A stretch of 58,476 bases of DNA from Paracoccus sp. (in: a-proteobacteria) (GTDB lineage: Bacteria; Pseudomonadota; Alphaproteobacteria; Rhodobacterales; Rhodobacteraceae): NCBI RefSeq assembly GCF_030604785.1, contig NZ_JAUVVF010000018.1:1-58476 (forward strand), written 5' to 3'. The position numbers and the translations under genes were made by a program. The notes under the pieces were generated by a model that was not told the origin of the DNA, did no database searches, and saw nothing but the letters and a program-made list of their open reading frames with translations. Positions 28,569 through 36,592 of the stretch are shown here, one piece after another (the stretch's first letter is position 1; each line of letters starts with the position of its first letter).

Positions 28569-28825
28569 GCCGCGCCCTTCAGCAGCGGGTCCAGCTTGCC
28601 CGCCCGCTCCATCGCGTAGAGGTCGTCGCAACCGCCGACATGGGTCTGGCCCACGAAGATTTGCGGCACGGTGCGCTTGCCGCCCGCGCGCCGGGTCATC
28701 GCCTCGCGCAGCGCGGGGTCGGCGCCCACATCGATTTCGGTGTAGCGCGCGCCCTTCTGGTCCAGCAGCGCCTTGGCGCGGTGGCAGAAGGGGCAGGTGC
28801 GGGTCGTGTAGATCTCGATGCTCAT
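28565..28825 (-). CDS. grxC: Glutaredoxin 3
   Basis: An 86-residue dithiol glutaredoxin that reduces disulfides with glutathione. The active site CPFC is at 11-14, the cis-proline in TVPQIF near 53-58 and the glutathione-binding GGCDDL near 64-69. The third cysteine in GGCDD is typical of the Grx3 group. It sits 29 bases downstream of comF and overlaps the nitrilase gene. Confidence 0.94.
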   Translation of the reverse strand: MSIEIYTTRTCPFCHRAKALLDQKGARYTEIDVGADPALREAMTRRAGGKRTVPQIFVGQTHVGGCDDLYAMERAGKLDPLLKGAA

Positions 28826-28854
28826 GGCGGGTCCGATGCTGTTTCGGTCCCTAT

Positions 28855-29610
28855 CTAGGCATCCTTGACCGCCCGCGCCAGAACCGCGACCGAGATCGGA
28901 CCCAGCCCGGCCTCGGACAGGCGCTCGGTCGCCTCGGCCAAGGTCGCGCCCGAGGCCATCACGTCGTCGATCAGCAGGACCGGCCGCCCCCGCAACCGCG
29001 CAGCCCGCGCCGGATCAACCGCCAGCGCCCCCGCGACATTGGCGTGACGGTCCATGACGCTCCGGTGATCCTGTCCTTCCGTGTGGCGGATGCGGCGCAG
29101 AAGGCGCGGCTGGTGGTCAAGCCCGTGATGCTTGGCCACCGCTGCAGCCAGCAATTCGGCCTGATTGTACTTGCGCCGCAACATCCGTCGCAGATGCAGC
29201 GGTACGGGCACCACGACCATGCCCGGCGCGACCATATCGGCCGCCGCTCGCGCCAGCCAGACCCCGAGCGCGGGCGCCAGATCAGGGCGATCCGCATGTT
29301 TCAGCGCCAGGACCAGCTTGCGCGCGGTGCCGCCATAGACCAGCGCCGCGCGCCCCCTGTCCCACGGGCGGGGCAGGCGCAGGCAATCGTCGCATTGCAG
29401 GTCGGGCGCCGGATCGCCCGGCAGAGGCGTGCCGCAGGCATCGCAGCAGGTCGCGCCCACAAAGACCGCATCGGGCCAGCAGGCCGGGCACAGATGCACC
29501 GCGCCCCCGCCCTGCGCCACGGTTTCCCCGCAGGACAGGCATTGCGGCGGATAGATCAGCGCCAAGCCCGCTTTAACCGCCCCCGAAAGAAGCCTATGTT
29601 CCAGCCCCAT
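28855..29610 (-). CDS. ComF-family phosphoribosyltransferase-like protein
   Basis: A 251-residue protein with N-terminal zinc-binding cysteines (CLSCGE near 24-29, CPAC, CCDAC, CDDC) and a C-terminal phosphoribosyltransferase domain with the PRPP loop VLLIDDVMASGATL near 213-226. ComF proteins are linked to DNA uptake/recombination; some are inactive transferases. The start ATG at 29610 overlaps the divergent methyltransferase ATG; a TTG about 18 codons later is an alternative that would leave a normal spacer. First gene of comF-grxC-nitrilase-marR. Confidence 0.88.
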   Translation of the reverse strand: MGLEHRLLSGAVKAGLALIYPPQCLSCGETVAQGGGAVHLCPACWPDAVFVGATCCDACGTPLPGDPAPDLQCDDCLRLPRPWDRGRAALVYGGTARKLVLALKHADRPDLAPALGVWLARAAADMVAPGMVVVPVPLHLRRMLRRKYNQAELLAAAVAKHHGLDHQPRLLRRIRHTEGQDHRSVMDRHANVAGALAVDPARAARLRGRPVLLIDDVMASGATLAEATERLSEAGLGPISVAVLARAVKDA

Positions 29611-30448
29611 GAGCAGCCCCACCGATCAACGCTCCCCTCTGACCGACCGCGCGGCCCTGACCCGCAACCGCGCCCGCGCGCGGCGGATGGGCCATGTCGA
29701 CCTGTTCCACCGCATCGCCGCAGACGAGATCGAGGATAGGCTCGCCGAGGTTAACAGGAGGTTTACGGCCCCCGCCATCGTGACCGGCTTTCCCGAATTC
29801 TGGGCCAGGCGCTTCCCTCAGGCGAAAGTCGTCCCCGACGAGGACCGCCTGGACCTTGCCCCCGGCGCGCATGATCTGGTGATCCATGCGCTGGCCCTGC
29901 ACTGGGCCGACGACCCGGTTGGCCAGATCGTGCAGGCGCGCCGCGCGCTGCGCGAGGACGGGCTGTTTTTGGGCGTCTGCTTCGGCAACCAGACCCTGCA
30001 CGAATTGCGCGCCGCCCTGGCCCAGGCCGAGGCCGAGGTGACCGGCGGCCTGTCGCCCCGCATCCTGCCCATGGGCGAGATCCGCGATTTGGGCGCGCTG
30101 CTGCAACGCGGGGGGATGGCCCTGCCGGTGGCCGACGGGTTCAGCCAGCGCGCCAGCTACCGAGATCTGTTCCATCTGGCCCGTGACCTGCGCGCCATGG
30201 GCGAGGGCAATGCCATGGCCGCCCGCCTGCGTCGCCCGACCCGGCGCGAGGTGCTGGCCCGCGCCGCCGCGCATCTGGCCGCCCACCATCCCGACCGCGA
30301 CGATCCGTCCCGTGTCGCCGTCACATTCGATCTGGTCTTTCTGACGGGCTGGGCGCCCTCGGACAGCCAGCCCAAGCCGCTGCGCCCCGGCACGGCGCAG
30401 ACATCCCTGGCAGACGCCTTGAACGACATCAGGAAGCAACAGAAATGA
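29609..30448 (+). CDS. Methyltransferase-like protein, NDUFAF5/BioC type
   Basis: A 279-residue protein with the class I methyltransferase topology of the NDUFAF5/BioC group: DLVIHALALHWADDPVGQ near 89-106 and the following LREDGLFLGVCFG near 114-126 correspond to motifs III-V. The glycine-rich SAM motif I expected near residue 55 is replaced by APAIVTGFPEFWARRF, so cofactor binding is uncertain. N-terminal RNRARARRMGHVDLFHRIAADEI is typical of alphaproteobacterial relatives. NDUFAF5 is a complex I assembly arginine hydroxylase in mitochondria, so a similar role is possible. It overlaps hemH (ATGA). Confidence 0.8.
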   Translation: MSSPTDQRSPLTDRAALTRNRARARRMGHVDLFHRIAADEIEDRLAEVNRRFTAPAIVTGFPEFWARRFPQAKVVPDEDRLDLAPGAHDLVIHALALHWADDPVGQIVQARRALREDGLFLGVCFGNQTLHELRAALAQAEAEVTGGLSPRILPMGEIRDLGALLQRGGMALPVADGFSQRASYRDLFHLARDLRAMGEGNAMAARLRRPTRREVLARAAAHLAAHHPDRDDPSRVAVTFDLVFLTGWAPSDSQPKPLRPGTAQTSLADALNDIRKQQK

Positions 30449-31482
30449 CCACCAGTCCTCTGCCCGCCGACCATCCCCGGGTCCTGCCCGCCAAGACCGG
30501 CATTCTGATCGCCAATCTGGGAACGCCGGACGGCTATGATTACTGGTCGATGCGGCGCTACCTGAACGAGTTCCTGTCGGATCGCCGCGTCATCGACATC
30601 AACCGCCTGATCTGGCAGCCGCTTTTGCAACTGGTCATCCTGACCAAGCGGCCCTTCACCTCGGGCGCGAACTACAAGCTGATCTGGAACCACGAGGCGA
30701 ATGAAAGCCCGTTGATGACGATCACCAAATCCCAAACCGAGATGCTGCGCGCCCGCGCCCATCAGGAGTGGGGCGATCAGGTCATGGTCGAATTCTGCAT
30801 GCGCTACGGCAACCCCTCGACCCACGAGGTCGTGGACCGCATGGTCAAGGCGGGCTGCCGCCGGATCGTGTTCCTGCCGCTTTATCCCCAATATGCGGGG
30901 CCGACCTCGGCCACGGCGAACGACCAGCTGTTCAGGGCGCTGATGCAGCAGACCTGGCAGCCTGCCGTCCGCACGGTCGAGCCCTATGTGAACCGCCCCG
31001 ACTACATCAAGGCCCTGGCCGACAGCGTGCGCCGGACGCTTGGCGACAGAATCCCGCGCAAGCTGGTGGCCAGCTATCACGGCATGCCGCAGCGCTACCT
31101 GATGCAGGGCGACCCCTATCATTGCCAGTGCCAGAAGACCTCGCGCCTGCTCAAGGAAGAGCTGGGCTGGCCCGATGGGGTGATCGACACGACCTTCCAG
31201 TCGGTCTTTGGCCGCGAGGAATGGCTGCGCCCCTACACGGTCGAGCATGTGGCCGAACTGGCCAAACAGGGGATCACCGAGATCGCGGTGATCTCGCCCG
31301 CCTTCGCCTCGGACTGCATCGAGACGCTCGAGGAGATCAACGGCGAGATCCAGGAAAGCTTCGAAGAGGCGGGCGGCCACGAATTCACCTATATTCCCTG
31401 CCTCAACGACGATCCGGCGCATATCGAGGTGATGCTGAACGTCGTGCGCGAGAACATCGCGGGCTGGGTCGAGCCGCGCTGA
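30445..31482 (+). CDS. hemH: Ferrochelatase
   Basis: Inserts ferrous iron into protoporphyrin IX, the last step of heme synthesis. The protein is 345 residues. N-terminal ILIANLGTPDGYDYWSMRRY carries the family NLGTP motif, LPLYPQYAGPTSATAND the substrate pocket, SYHGMPQRY near 211-219 the catalytic histidine, and PAFASDCIETLEEI near 285-298 the ferrochelatase signature. No 2Fe-2S C-terminal cysteine cluster is evident. It is coupled to the upstream methyltransferase-like gene by an ATGA overlap and ends at a bidirectional terminator. Confidence 0.96.
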   Translation: MTTSPLPADHPRVLPAKTGILIANLGTPDGYDYWSMRRYLNEFLSDRRVIDINRLIWQPLLQLVILTKRPFTSGANYKLIWNHEANESPLMTITKSQTEMLRARAHQEWGDQVMVEFCMRYGNPSTHEVVDRMVKAGCRRIVFLPLYPQYAGPTSATANDQLFRALMQQTWQPAVRTVEPYVNRPDYIKALADSVRRTLGDRIPRKLVASYHGMPQRYLMQGDPYHCQCQKTSRLLKEELGWPDGVIDTTFQSVFGREEWLRPYTVEHVAELAKQGITEIAVISPAFASDCIETLEEINGEIQESFEEAGGHEFTYIPCLNDDPAHIEVMLNVVRENIAGWVEPR

Positions 31483-31494
31483 CCGGCGACAGGC

Positions 31495-31520
31495 AAAGGG
31501 GGCCGCGAAGGCCCCCTTTT
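31495..31520. terminator. Bidirectional terminator hemH / L,D-transpeptidase
   Basis: Stem AAAGGGGGCC (31495-31504) with GGCCCCCTTT (31510-31519), 5-base loop. The A/T ends provide a U-tract in both directions, serving the convergent genes. Confidence 0.8.
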
Positions 31521-31524
31521 CGTC

Positions 31525-32136
31525 TCAGATGATCAGCACCTGCGTGCCGATCTTGGTCAGGTTGTAGAGCTCGGCGATATGTTCGTTATAGAGCCCGATG
31601 CAGCCATTCGACGACCGCCGCCCGATCTTGCGCGTGTCGTGGGTGCCGTGGATGCGGTAATATTGCCAGCTCAGCCACAGCGCATGGGTGCCAAGCGGGT
31701 TGTCCGGTCCCGGCGGCACGAAGTCCGGCCAGTCGGGGTTGCGCGCCTTCATGGCGGGCGTCGGCGCCCAGGACGGTCCTTCGACCTTGCGGATGATCTC
31801 GGTCCGGCCGGTGCGGGTCAGATCCTCGCTGACCGGGATCGACGAGGGATACAGCCGATAGGTCTGCTGATCCTCGGACCAGTAATGCAGCGCGCGCGAG
31901 GTCAGGTCGCACAGGATCGCGCCATTGGACAGGTTCTGGAAATAGGGCCGCCAGTCCTGCATCCGAAAGCTCGAGATGTTGTGCTGCGGCCCGTTGCTGA
32001 CGGGGGCCGCGGCGGGCATCGGCTCGGGAAGTGCCTCGGCGAATTGCGCCAGCGCCGGAGCGGCCAGCCCCGCCGTGCCCAAGGCAGCCGCCGAGCCCAG
32101 AAAGGCGCGGCGGTTGAAGGAAGGTGATTTGCTCAT
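31525..32136 (-). CDS. Tat-exported L,D-transpeptidase
   Basis: A 203-residue YkuD-domain enzyme that makes 3-3 crosslinks or attaches lipoproteins to peptidoglycan. The N-terminus is a twin-arginine signal (FNRRAFLGSAAALGTAGLAA) with cleavage after ALAQ near residue 27. The catalytic motif HGTHDTRKIGRRSSNGCIG near 166-184 contains His and the nucleophilic Cys. ATG at 32136 is chosen because it places the RR motif 7 residues in; the longer frame is not supported. It forms a cluster with a CAP lipoprotein and a second transpeptidase. Confidence 0.92.
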   Translation of the reverse strand: MSKSPSFNRRAFLGSAAALGTAGLAAPALAQFAEALPEPMPAAAPVSNGPQHNISSFRMQDWRPYFQNLSNGAILCDLTSRALHYWSEDQQTYRLYPSSIPVSEDLTRTGRTEIIRKVEGPSWAPTPAMKARNPDWPDFVPPGPDNPLGTHALWLSWQYYRIHGTHDTRKIGRRSSNGCIGLYNEHIAELYNLTKIGTQVLII

Positions 32137-32355
32137 CGTCTCATGTCCTGCATTCGGGCGCGCTCTGCTGGCGCGCTTGCCGATTCCGATGGTTCTGATC
32201 CACCGGACGCTAAACCGCACGGCCGATTCCGGCAATTCACTCCGCTGTCAGGGTCGGGCCCGCGCCTTCCGTCGCGCCTCACGCAGAGTTGGATTTGAAG
32301 CCCGCGCGGCTATTCGCTACATCTGTCGGAAGGATCGGGCAGGGGACAGGCGAAA

Positions 32356-32871
32356 ATGTTGAAAATAAAAACGATTTCATTGGTCTGCATGCTGGCTGCC
32401 GCAGGTTGCGCGCCGCGTTACGTTCCCCCTCCGGTCCAGCCGATCGCCGCCGAGCCCGAGATTCCGGGCCAGATCAGCGAAATGGAGGCTGCGGCGATTC
32501 CGCAGCGGGTGTTGCAGCAGATCAACATACTTCGCGGCAACATCGCGCTGCAGCCGCTGATGCTGAACCAGCAGCTTTCGGCGGCCGCCATGGCCCATTC
32601 GCGCGACATGTCGGCCCAGAACCGCGCCTGGCACTGGGGTTCGGACGGCTCGTCGCCGGTCGATCGCGCCCGGCGCCAGGGCTATTCGGGCAATCTGGTG
32701 GGCGAGAACATCTCGGAATCCTTCGAGAACGACATCCAGACGCTGGCCGCCTGGATGGGCGTGCGCGAGACGCGTGACGTGATCATGGACCCCTCGGCAA
32801 CCCAGCTTGGCTTCGCCTGGTATCAGGAACCCTCGGGCAAGGTCTGGTGGACGCTGCTGACGGGGAACTGA
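32356..32871 (+). CDS. CAP/SCP-domain lipoprotein
   Basis: A 171-residue lipoprotein with signal MLKIKTISLVCMLAAAGC (lipid cysteine Cys18) and a CAP domain (YkwD-like). Visible CAP features: INILRGNIALQPLMLNQQLS near 56-75, AAAMAHSRDMSAQNRAWHW near 76-94, GENISESF near 115-122, and the WMGVRETRDVIMDPSATQLG region near 135-154. It probably sits in the periplasm near the cell wall; CAP proteins of this type are little characterised in proteobacteria. It lies between two divergent and convergent L,D-transpeptidase genes. Confidence 0.88.
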   Translation: MLKIKTISLVCMLAAAGCAPRYVPPPVQPIAAEPEIPGQISEMEAAAIPQRVLQQINILRGNIALQPLMLNQQLSAAAMAHSRDMSAQNRAWHWGSDGSSPVDRARRQGYSGNLVGENISESFENDIQTLAAWMGVRETRDVIMDPSATQLGFAWYQEPSGKVWWTLLTGN

Positions 32872-32881
32872 GGCGCGATGC

Positions 32882-32906
32882 AAAAAGGCCCCGCGCTGGC
32901 GGGGCC
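32882..32906 (-). terminator. Terminator of second L,D-transpeptidase
   Basis: Stem GGCCCCGC (32887-32894) with GCGGGGCC (32899-32906), 4-base loop. On the minus strand it is followed by TTTTTG. It lies 27 bases after the transpeptidase stop and may also slow the CAP gene transcript. Confidence 0.7.
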
Positions 32907-32932
32907 TGTGCGGGGCGTCCGGGCAGATCCGG

Positions 32933-33454
32933 TCAGGGGAAGATGACGACCGGCGTGCGGACCTGCACGGCGGCATAGATCTCCTCGATCTCGGCATCGC
33001 TGACGGCGATGCAGCCTGCGGTCCAGTCGCGTTGGCGGGGAAAGAGGTTGTTCCCCTCGGGGCCGCGGCCATGGATGAAGATGTCGCCGCCGGGATGGCG
33101 GCCATGGGCTGCGGCAAAGGCACGGTCGCGTTCGTTGGGATAGCTGATCCCGACCGACAGGTGGTACCGGCTGCGCGGGTTGAATCGGTCGACGAAATAG
33201 ACACCTTCGGGCGTCTTGCCGTCGCCCTCGAACTGCTTGTGGCCGGCGGGCTGGAAGCCCAGGCTGATATCGTAGGATCGCACCACGTTCGAGCCGCTGA
33301 GCAGGTGCATGCGACGCTGGCTCTTGTTCACCTGGATCTGGGTGATCGGAGGTCCATCATAGCGCTGGAACTTGCTGGGCTGTTGGGGCGACCCGCATGC
33401 CGCCAGAAAGGCAAGCATGGAAAGCGAAAAAGTACGACGGGTCGTTCTGCTCAT
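32933..33454 (-). CDS. L,D-transpeptidase lipoprotein
   Basis: A 173-residue YkuD-family protein with a lipoprotein signal: MSRTTRRTFSLSMLAFLAAC, lipid cysteine Cys20. The catalytic region is GGDIFIHGRGPEGN near 123-136 and DWTAGCIAVSD near 144-154, giving His and Cys of the YkuD motif. An in-frame GTG one codon upstream (33457) is possible, but GAGG spacing favours ATG at 33454. Function: peptidoglycan 3-3 crosslinking or removal/attachment of crosslinked lipoproteins; the sequence alone does not tell which. Confidence 0.9.
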   Translation of the reverse strand: MSRTTRRTFSLSMLAFLAACGSPQQPSKFQRYDGPPITQIQVNKSQRRMHLLSGSNVVRSYDISLGFQPAGHKQFEGDGKTPEGVYFVDRFNPRSRYHLSVGISYPNERDRAFAAAHGRHPGGDIFIHGRGPEGNNLFPRQRDWTAGCIAVSDAEIEEIYAAVQVRTPVVIFP

Positions 33455-33518
33455 CACTGCCTCGGGACGTCTTTTGAGTTTTTGTGGTTTCTGGATACCA
33501 TGTTTAAGACGGCCATGC

Positions 33519-34742
33519 CTAGCGAAGCGTTAATGCCGCGACGATTTCGACATGCGGCGAAAAGCGGAACTGGTCCACGACAGCAAGATGCGTGATGCGA
33601 TAGCCCGCATCGGCCAGAATTCGCGCATCGCCGGAAAAAGTGACCGGATCACACGACACCGAGGCCAGTTTCGGCACGCCCGAGGCCGCGATTTCCGTCA
33701 TCTGCGCGGCGGCACCGGCACGCGGCGGGTCGATCACGATTGCGTCATGGCGTGCCAGTTCGTCCCTCAGCAACGGCCTGCGGGCCAGGTCGCGGACCTC
33801 CGTCGTGACGCGGCGCAGGCCCGGCGTGGCGCGCCAAGCCGAATCAAGCGCTTCCAGCGGCGCGGCCAGACCCTCGACCGCGTGAACCTCGGCCTCGGCC
33901 GACAGGGGTAGGGCGAAAGTGCCGATCCCGGCGAAGAGATCCGCGATCCGCGACGCCCCCGCCAGCGCGGCGCGCACCTCGGCCAGCAGCGCGGCCTCGC
34001 CCTCAGGCGTGGCCTGCAGAAAGGCGCCCGGCGGCGGGACGACCTGCGCGCGCCCCATCGGCAGCAGGGGCGGTCGGCGCGTGATCGACTGCCCGTCCCA
34101 GTCCAACCGCGCCAGATCGCCCTCATCCGCCAAAGCGGCCAGCGTCTGAAACAGCGCGGGGTCCATCGGCTTGCCGCCGCGTACCGCGACATCCAGACCG
34201 GCCGGGCCGTGGATCACCGTCATGCCGATCTCGGCAGAGCGCGAGGCCCCTGCCACCACGATGCGGCGCAGCAGCGGCAGCGCGGCGGTGATCGCCGGAT
34301 GCAGGATGTGGCATTCGCCCAGATCGACGATCACATCCGAGGCGCGGGCGTGAAAGCCCAGCAGCGCGCCCTTCTTCGTCCGCCGACCCGACAGGACCGC
34401 CCGCCTGCGCGAGCGCAGGGGCGAGACATGCAGGACCGGCTCGGGCGCCTCGACCCCCTGGGCCGCCAGCGCGGCCATCACCACCTGACGCTTCCAGGCG
34501 GCGGCAAAGCCTTCGGAGGCATGCATCAGCGAACAGCCCCCGCAGGCGCGGTAATGCGCGCAAGGGGGCCGCACCCGGTCCGGCGACGGTGTCAGGATGC
34601 GCGGCGCGGCGATGCGGCCATCGACCGCCTCGCCCTCGATCTCTTCGCCCGGCAGGACAAGGGCCGCCAGCGCGCGGCCCTGATCGCCGATGGCGATGCC
34701 GTCGCCCTTGCGGCCAAGCCGTTCGATCCGCCAGCGGCTCAT
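33519..34742 (-). CDS. 23S rRNA (uracil-5-)-methyltransferase, RumA/RlmD type
   Basis: A 407-residue SAM-dependent m5U methyltransferase. The 4Fe-4S cysteines are CAHYRACGGCS near 61-71 plus a fourth in GECHI near 142. The SAM domain contains RIADLFAGIGTFALPL near 266-281, the DPPRAG motif near 339-344, and the catalytic nucleophile in SVSCDPVTFSGD near 360-371. Last gene of the five-gene minus operon; start overlaps the ABC exporter stop (ATGA). The TRAM domain at the N-terminus is short but recognisable (RLGRKGDGIA). Confidence 0.88.
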   Translation of the reverse strand: MSRWRIERLGRKGDGIAIGDQGRALAALVLPGEEIEGEAVDGRIAAPRILTPSPDRVRPPCAHYRACGGCSLMHASEGFAAAWKRQVVMAALAAQGVEAPEPVLHVSPLRSRRRAVLSGRRTKKGALLGFHARASDVIVDLGECHILHPAITAALPLLRRIVVAGASRSAEIGMTVIHGPAGLDVAVRGGKPMDPALFQTLAALADEGDLARLDWDGQSITRRPPLLPMGRAQVVPPPGAFLQATPEGEAALLAEVRAALAGASRIADLFAGIGTFALPLSAEAEVHAVEGLAAPLEALDSAWRATPGLRRVTTEVRDLARRPLLRDELARHDAIVIDPPRAGAAAQMTEIAASGVPKLASVSCDPVTFSGDARILADAGYRITHLAVVDQFRFSPHVEIVAALTLR

Positions 34743-36592
34743 TCGGCGGCCTCGTCCAGCGCCAGCACGCCGCCCGATTGATGCGCCCAGTAGCGCGCAT
34801 AGCGCCCGCCGGCCGCCAGCAGATCGTCGTGGCGGCCCTCTTCGACGATGCGGCCATCCTCGATCACGATGATGCGGTCCAGCTCTGCAATGGTGGACAG
34901 GCGATGCGCGATGGCCAGCACGGTCTTGCCCTGCATGGCGCGCGACAGGGCGGTCTGGACCTGCGCCTCGACCTCGCTGTCCAGTGCGCTGGTGGCCTCG
35001 TCCAGCACCAGGATCGGCGCGTCCTTCAGGATCGCGCGGGCCAGCGCGATCCGCTGGCGCTGCCCGCCCGACAGCTTGACGCCGCGTTCGCCCAGATGGG
35101 CGTCATAGCCCGTGCGGCCCATATGGTCGCGCAGGGTCAGGATGAAGTCATGCGCCTCGGCGGCCGTGGCGGCGGCGACGATCTCGGCATCGGTGGCGTC
35201 GGGCCGGCCATAGCGGATGTTGTCGCGGGCCGAGCGGTTGAACATCGCCGTTTCCTGCGTGACCATCGCGATCTGGCGGCGCAGGCTTTCCTGCGTCACC
35301 GCGCGCAGGTCGTGGCCGTCGATGCGGATCGCCCCGCGCTCGACATCGTAGAGCCGCAGCAGCAGCGCGACCAGCGTCGATTTCCCGGCCCCCGAGGCAC
35401 CGACGATGCCGATCTTCTCGCCCGGCGCGATGTCCAGATCCAGATCGGTGATGCCCGCGCCGTCGGCCTCGGCCCGGCCATAGGCAAAGCTGACGCGGTC
35501 GAAGCGCAGCGCGCCCTGCACCCGGTCAAGCGTGATCGCGTCCGGCGCGTCCGTCAGCGCATGCGGGGGCGAGAGGGTCTTCATCCCGTCCTCGACCTCG
35601 CCGATATTGCCCCACATGCCCATCAGGGCCATGCTGACCCAGCCCGTCATCTGCGACAGCCGCATCGCGATCGCGCCCGAAGCCGCGACATCGCCCACCG
35701 TCGCGGCGCCATCGCGCCACAGAAGGATCGCGCCGCCCACCAGGATCACCGGCAGGATGCCCGCCACCACCATCAGCGACAGCCGGAACCAGGTCGAGAC
35801 GACCCCGAAATCCAGCGCGCGCTCGCGGAAACCGGCCATCGCGCCCAAGGCCGCCTGGTCCTCGTGATCGGCATGGGCGAAGAGCTTGACGGTCTTGATG
35901 TTGGTGATCGTGTCCACGACCTGGCCCGTGACATTCGCCCGCGCCGAGGCCCGCGCCCCCGATTTCGCCCGGATGCGCGGCAGGAAGAACCGGATCAGCG
36001 CGAAATAGGCCGCAAGCCAGACCAGCAGCGCCACCGCCCCCCAGCCATCCACCGCCAACAGGAACGCCGCCGATCCGATCACCGAGGCCAGCGCGAAGGC
36101 CACGACGTTCACCATCTCCGAGGCGACATCTGTCACGGCGCGCGCCGTCTGCATCTGCTTCTGCGCCAGCCGCCCGGCGAAATCGTTGTCGAAGAAGGTC
36201 ACCGAATGGCCCATCGTCCAGCGATGCAGCCGCGACAGTACCAGAGGCAGGATGTTCGGGCCGATGATCACGTTGGAACTGGCCGTCGACAGGCCGAAGA
36301 TCGCCGGCCGGATCACCAGGAAGAACAGCGCGAAACCGACCACGAGGCCCCAGTTCTCGGCCCAGAACGTGCCGGGCGCGCTGCTGGCCACCGCGTCCAC
36401 GACCAGACCCAGCAGCATGGCCGAGACGACATCCGCTGCCCCGCCCATTGCCGAGGCCACGCCCGCCACGCCAAGGCCAGGCCATGCGCCCGACAGGCAC
36501 CAGCGGAAGAACGCCATCAAAGTGCGCGGCGGCGGGCCGTCTGCAGGACGGAAGGCATCGACCATGCGGCCAAGACGGGCGTGAGGGCTCAT
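34739..36592 (-). CDS. ABC exporter (fused permease-ATPase)
   Basis: A 617-residue half-transporter with an N-terminal six-helix ABCB-type membrane domain (about 25-330) and a C-terminal ATPase. Walker A GASGAGKST near 405-413, Q-loop TQETAMF, signature LSGGQRQR near 507-514, Walker B ILVLDEATSALD near 527-538, and H-loop AIAHRLST. Intracellular loop motifs DNDFAGRLAQKQMQTARAVT match MsbA-like exporters. The substrate is not indicated. ATG at 36592 sits inside the cca stop (ATGA); the longer upstream frame is a shadow of cca. Confidence 0.92.
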   Translation of the reverse strand: MSPHARLGRMVDAFRPADGPPPRTLMAFFRWCLSGAWPGLGVAGVASAMGGAADVVSAMLLGLVVDAVASSAPGTFWAENWGLVVGFALFFLVIRPAIFGLSTASSNVIIGPNILPLVLSRLHRWTMGHSVTFFDNDFAGRLAQKQMQTARAVTDVASEMVNVVAFALASVIGSAAFLLAVDGWGAVALLVWLAAYFALIRFFLPRIRAKSGARASARANVTGQVVDTITNIKTVKLFAHADHEDQAALGAMAGFRERALDFGVVSTWFRLSLMVVAGILPVILVGGAILLWRDGAATVGDVAASGAIAMRLSQMTGWVSMALMGMWGNIGEVEDGMKTLSPPHALTDAPDAITLDRVQGALRFDRVSFAYGRAEADGAGITDLDLDIAPGEKIGIVGASGAGKSTLVALLLRLYDVERGAIRIDGHDLRAVTQESLRRQIAMVTQETAMFNRSARDNIRYGRPDATDAEIVAAATAAEAHDFILTLRDHMGRTGYDAHLGERGVKLSGGQRQRIALARAILKDAPILVLDEATSALDSEVEAQVQTALSRAMQGKTVLAIAHRLSTIAELDRIIVIEDGRIVEEGRHDDLLAAGGRYARYWAHQSGGVLALDEAAE

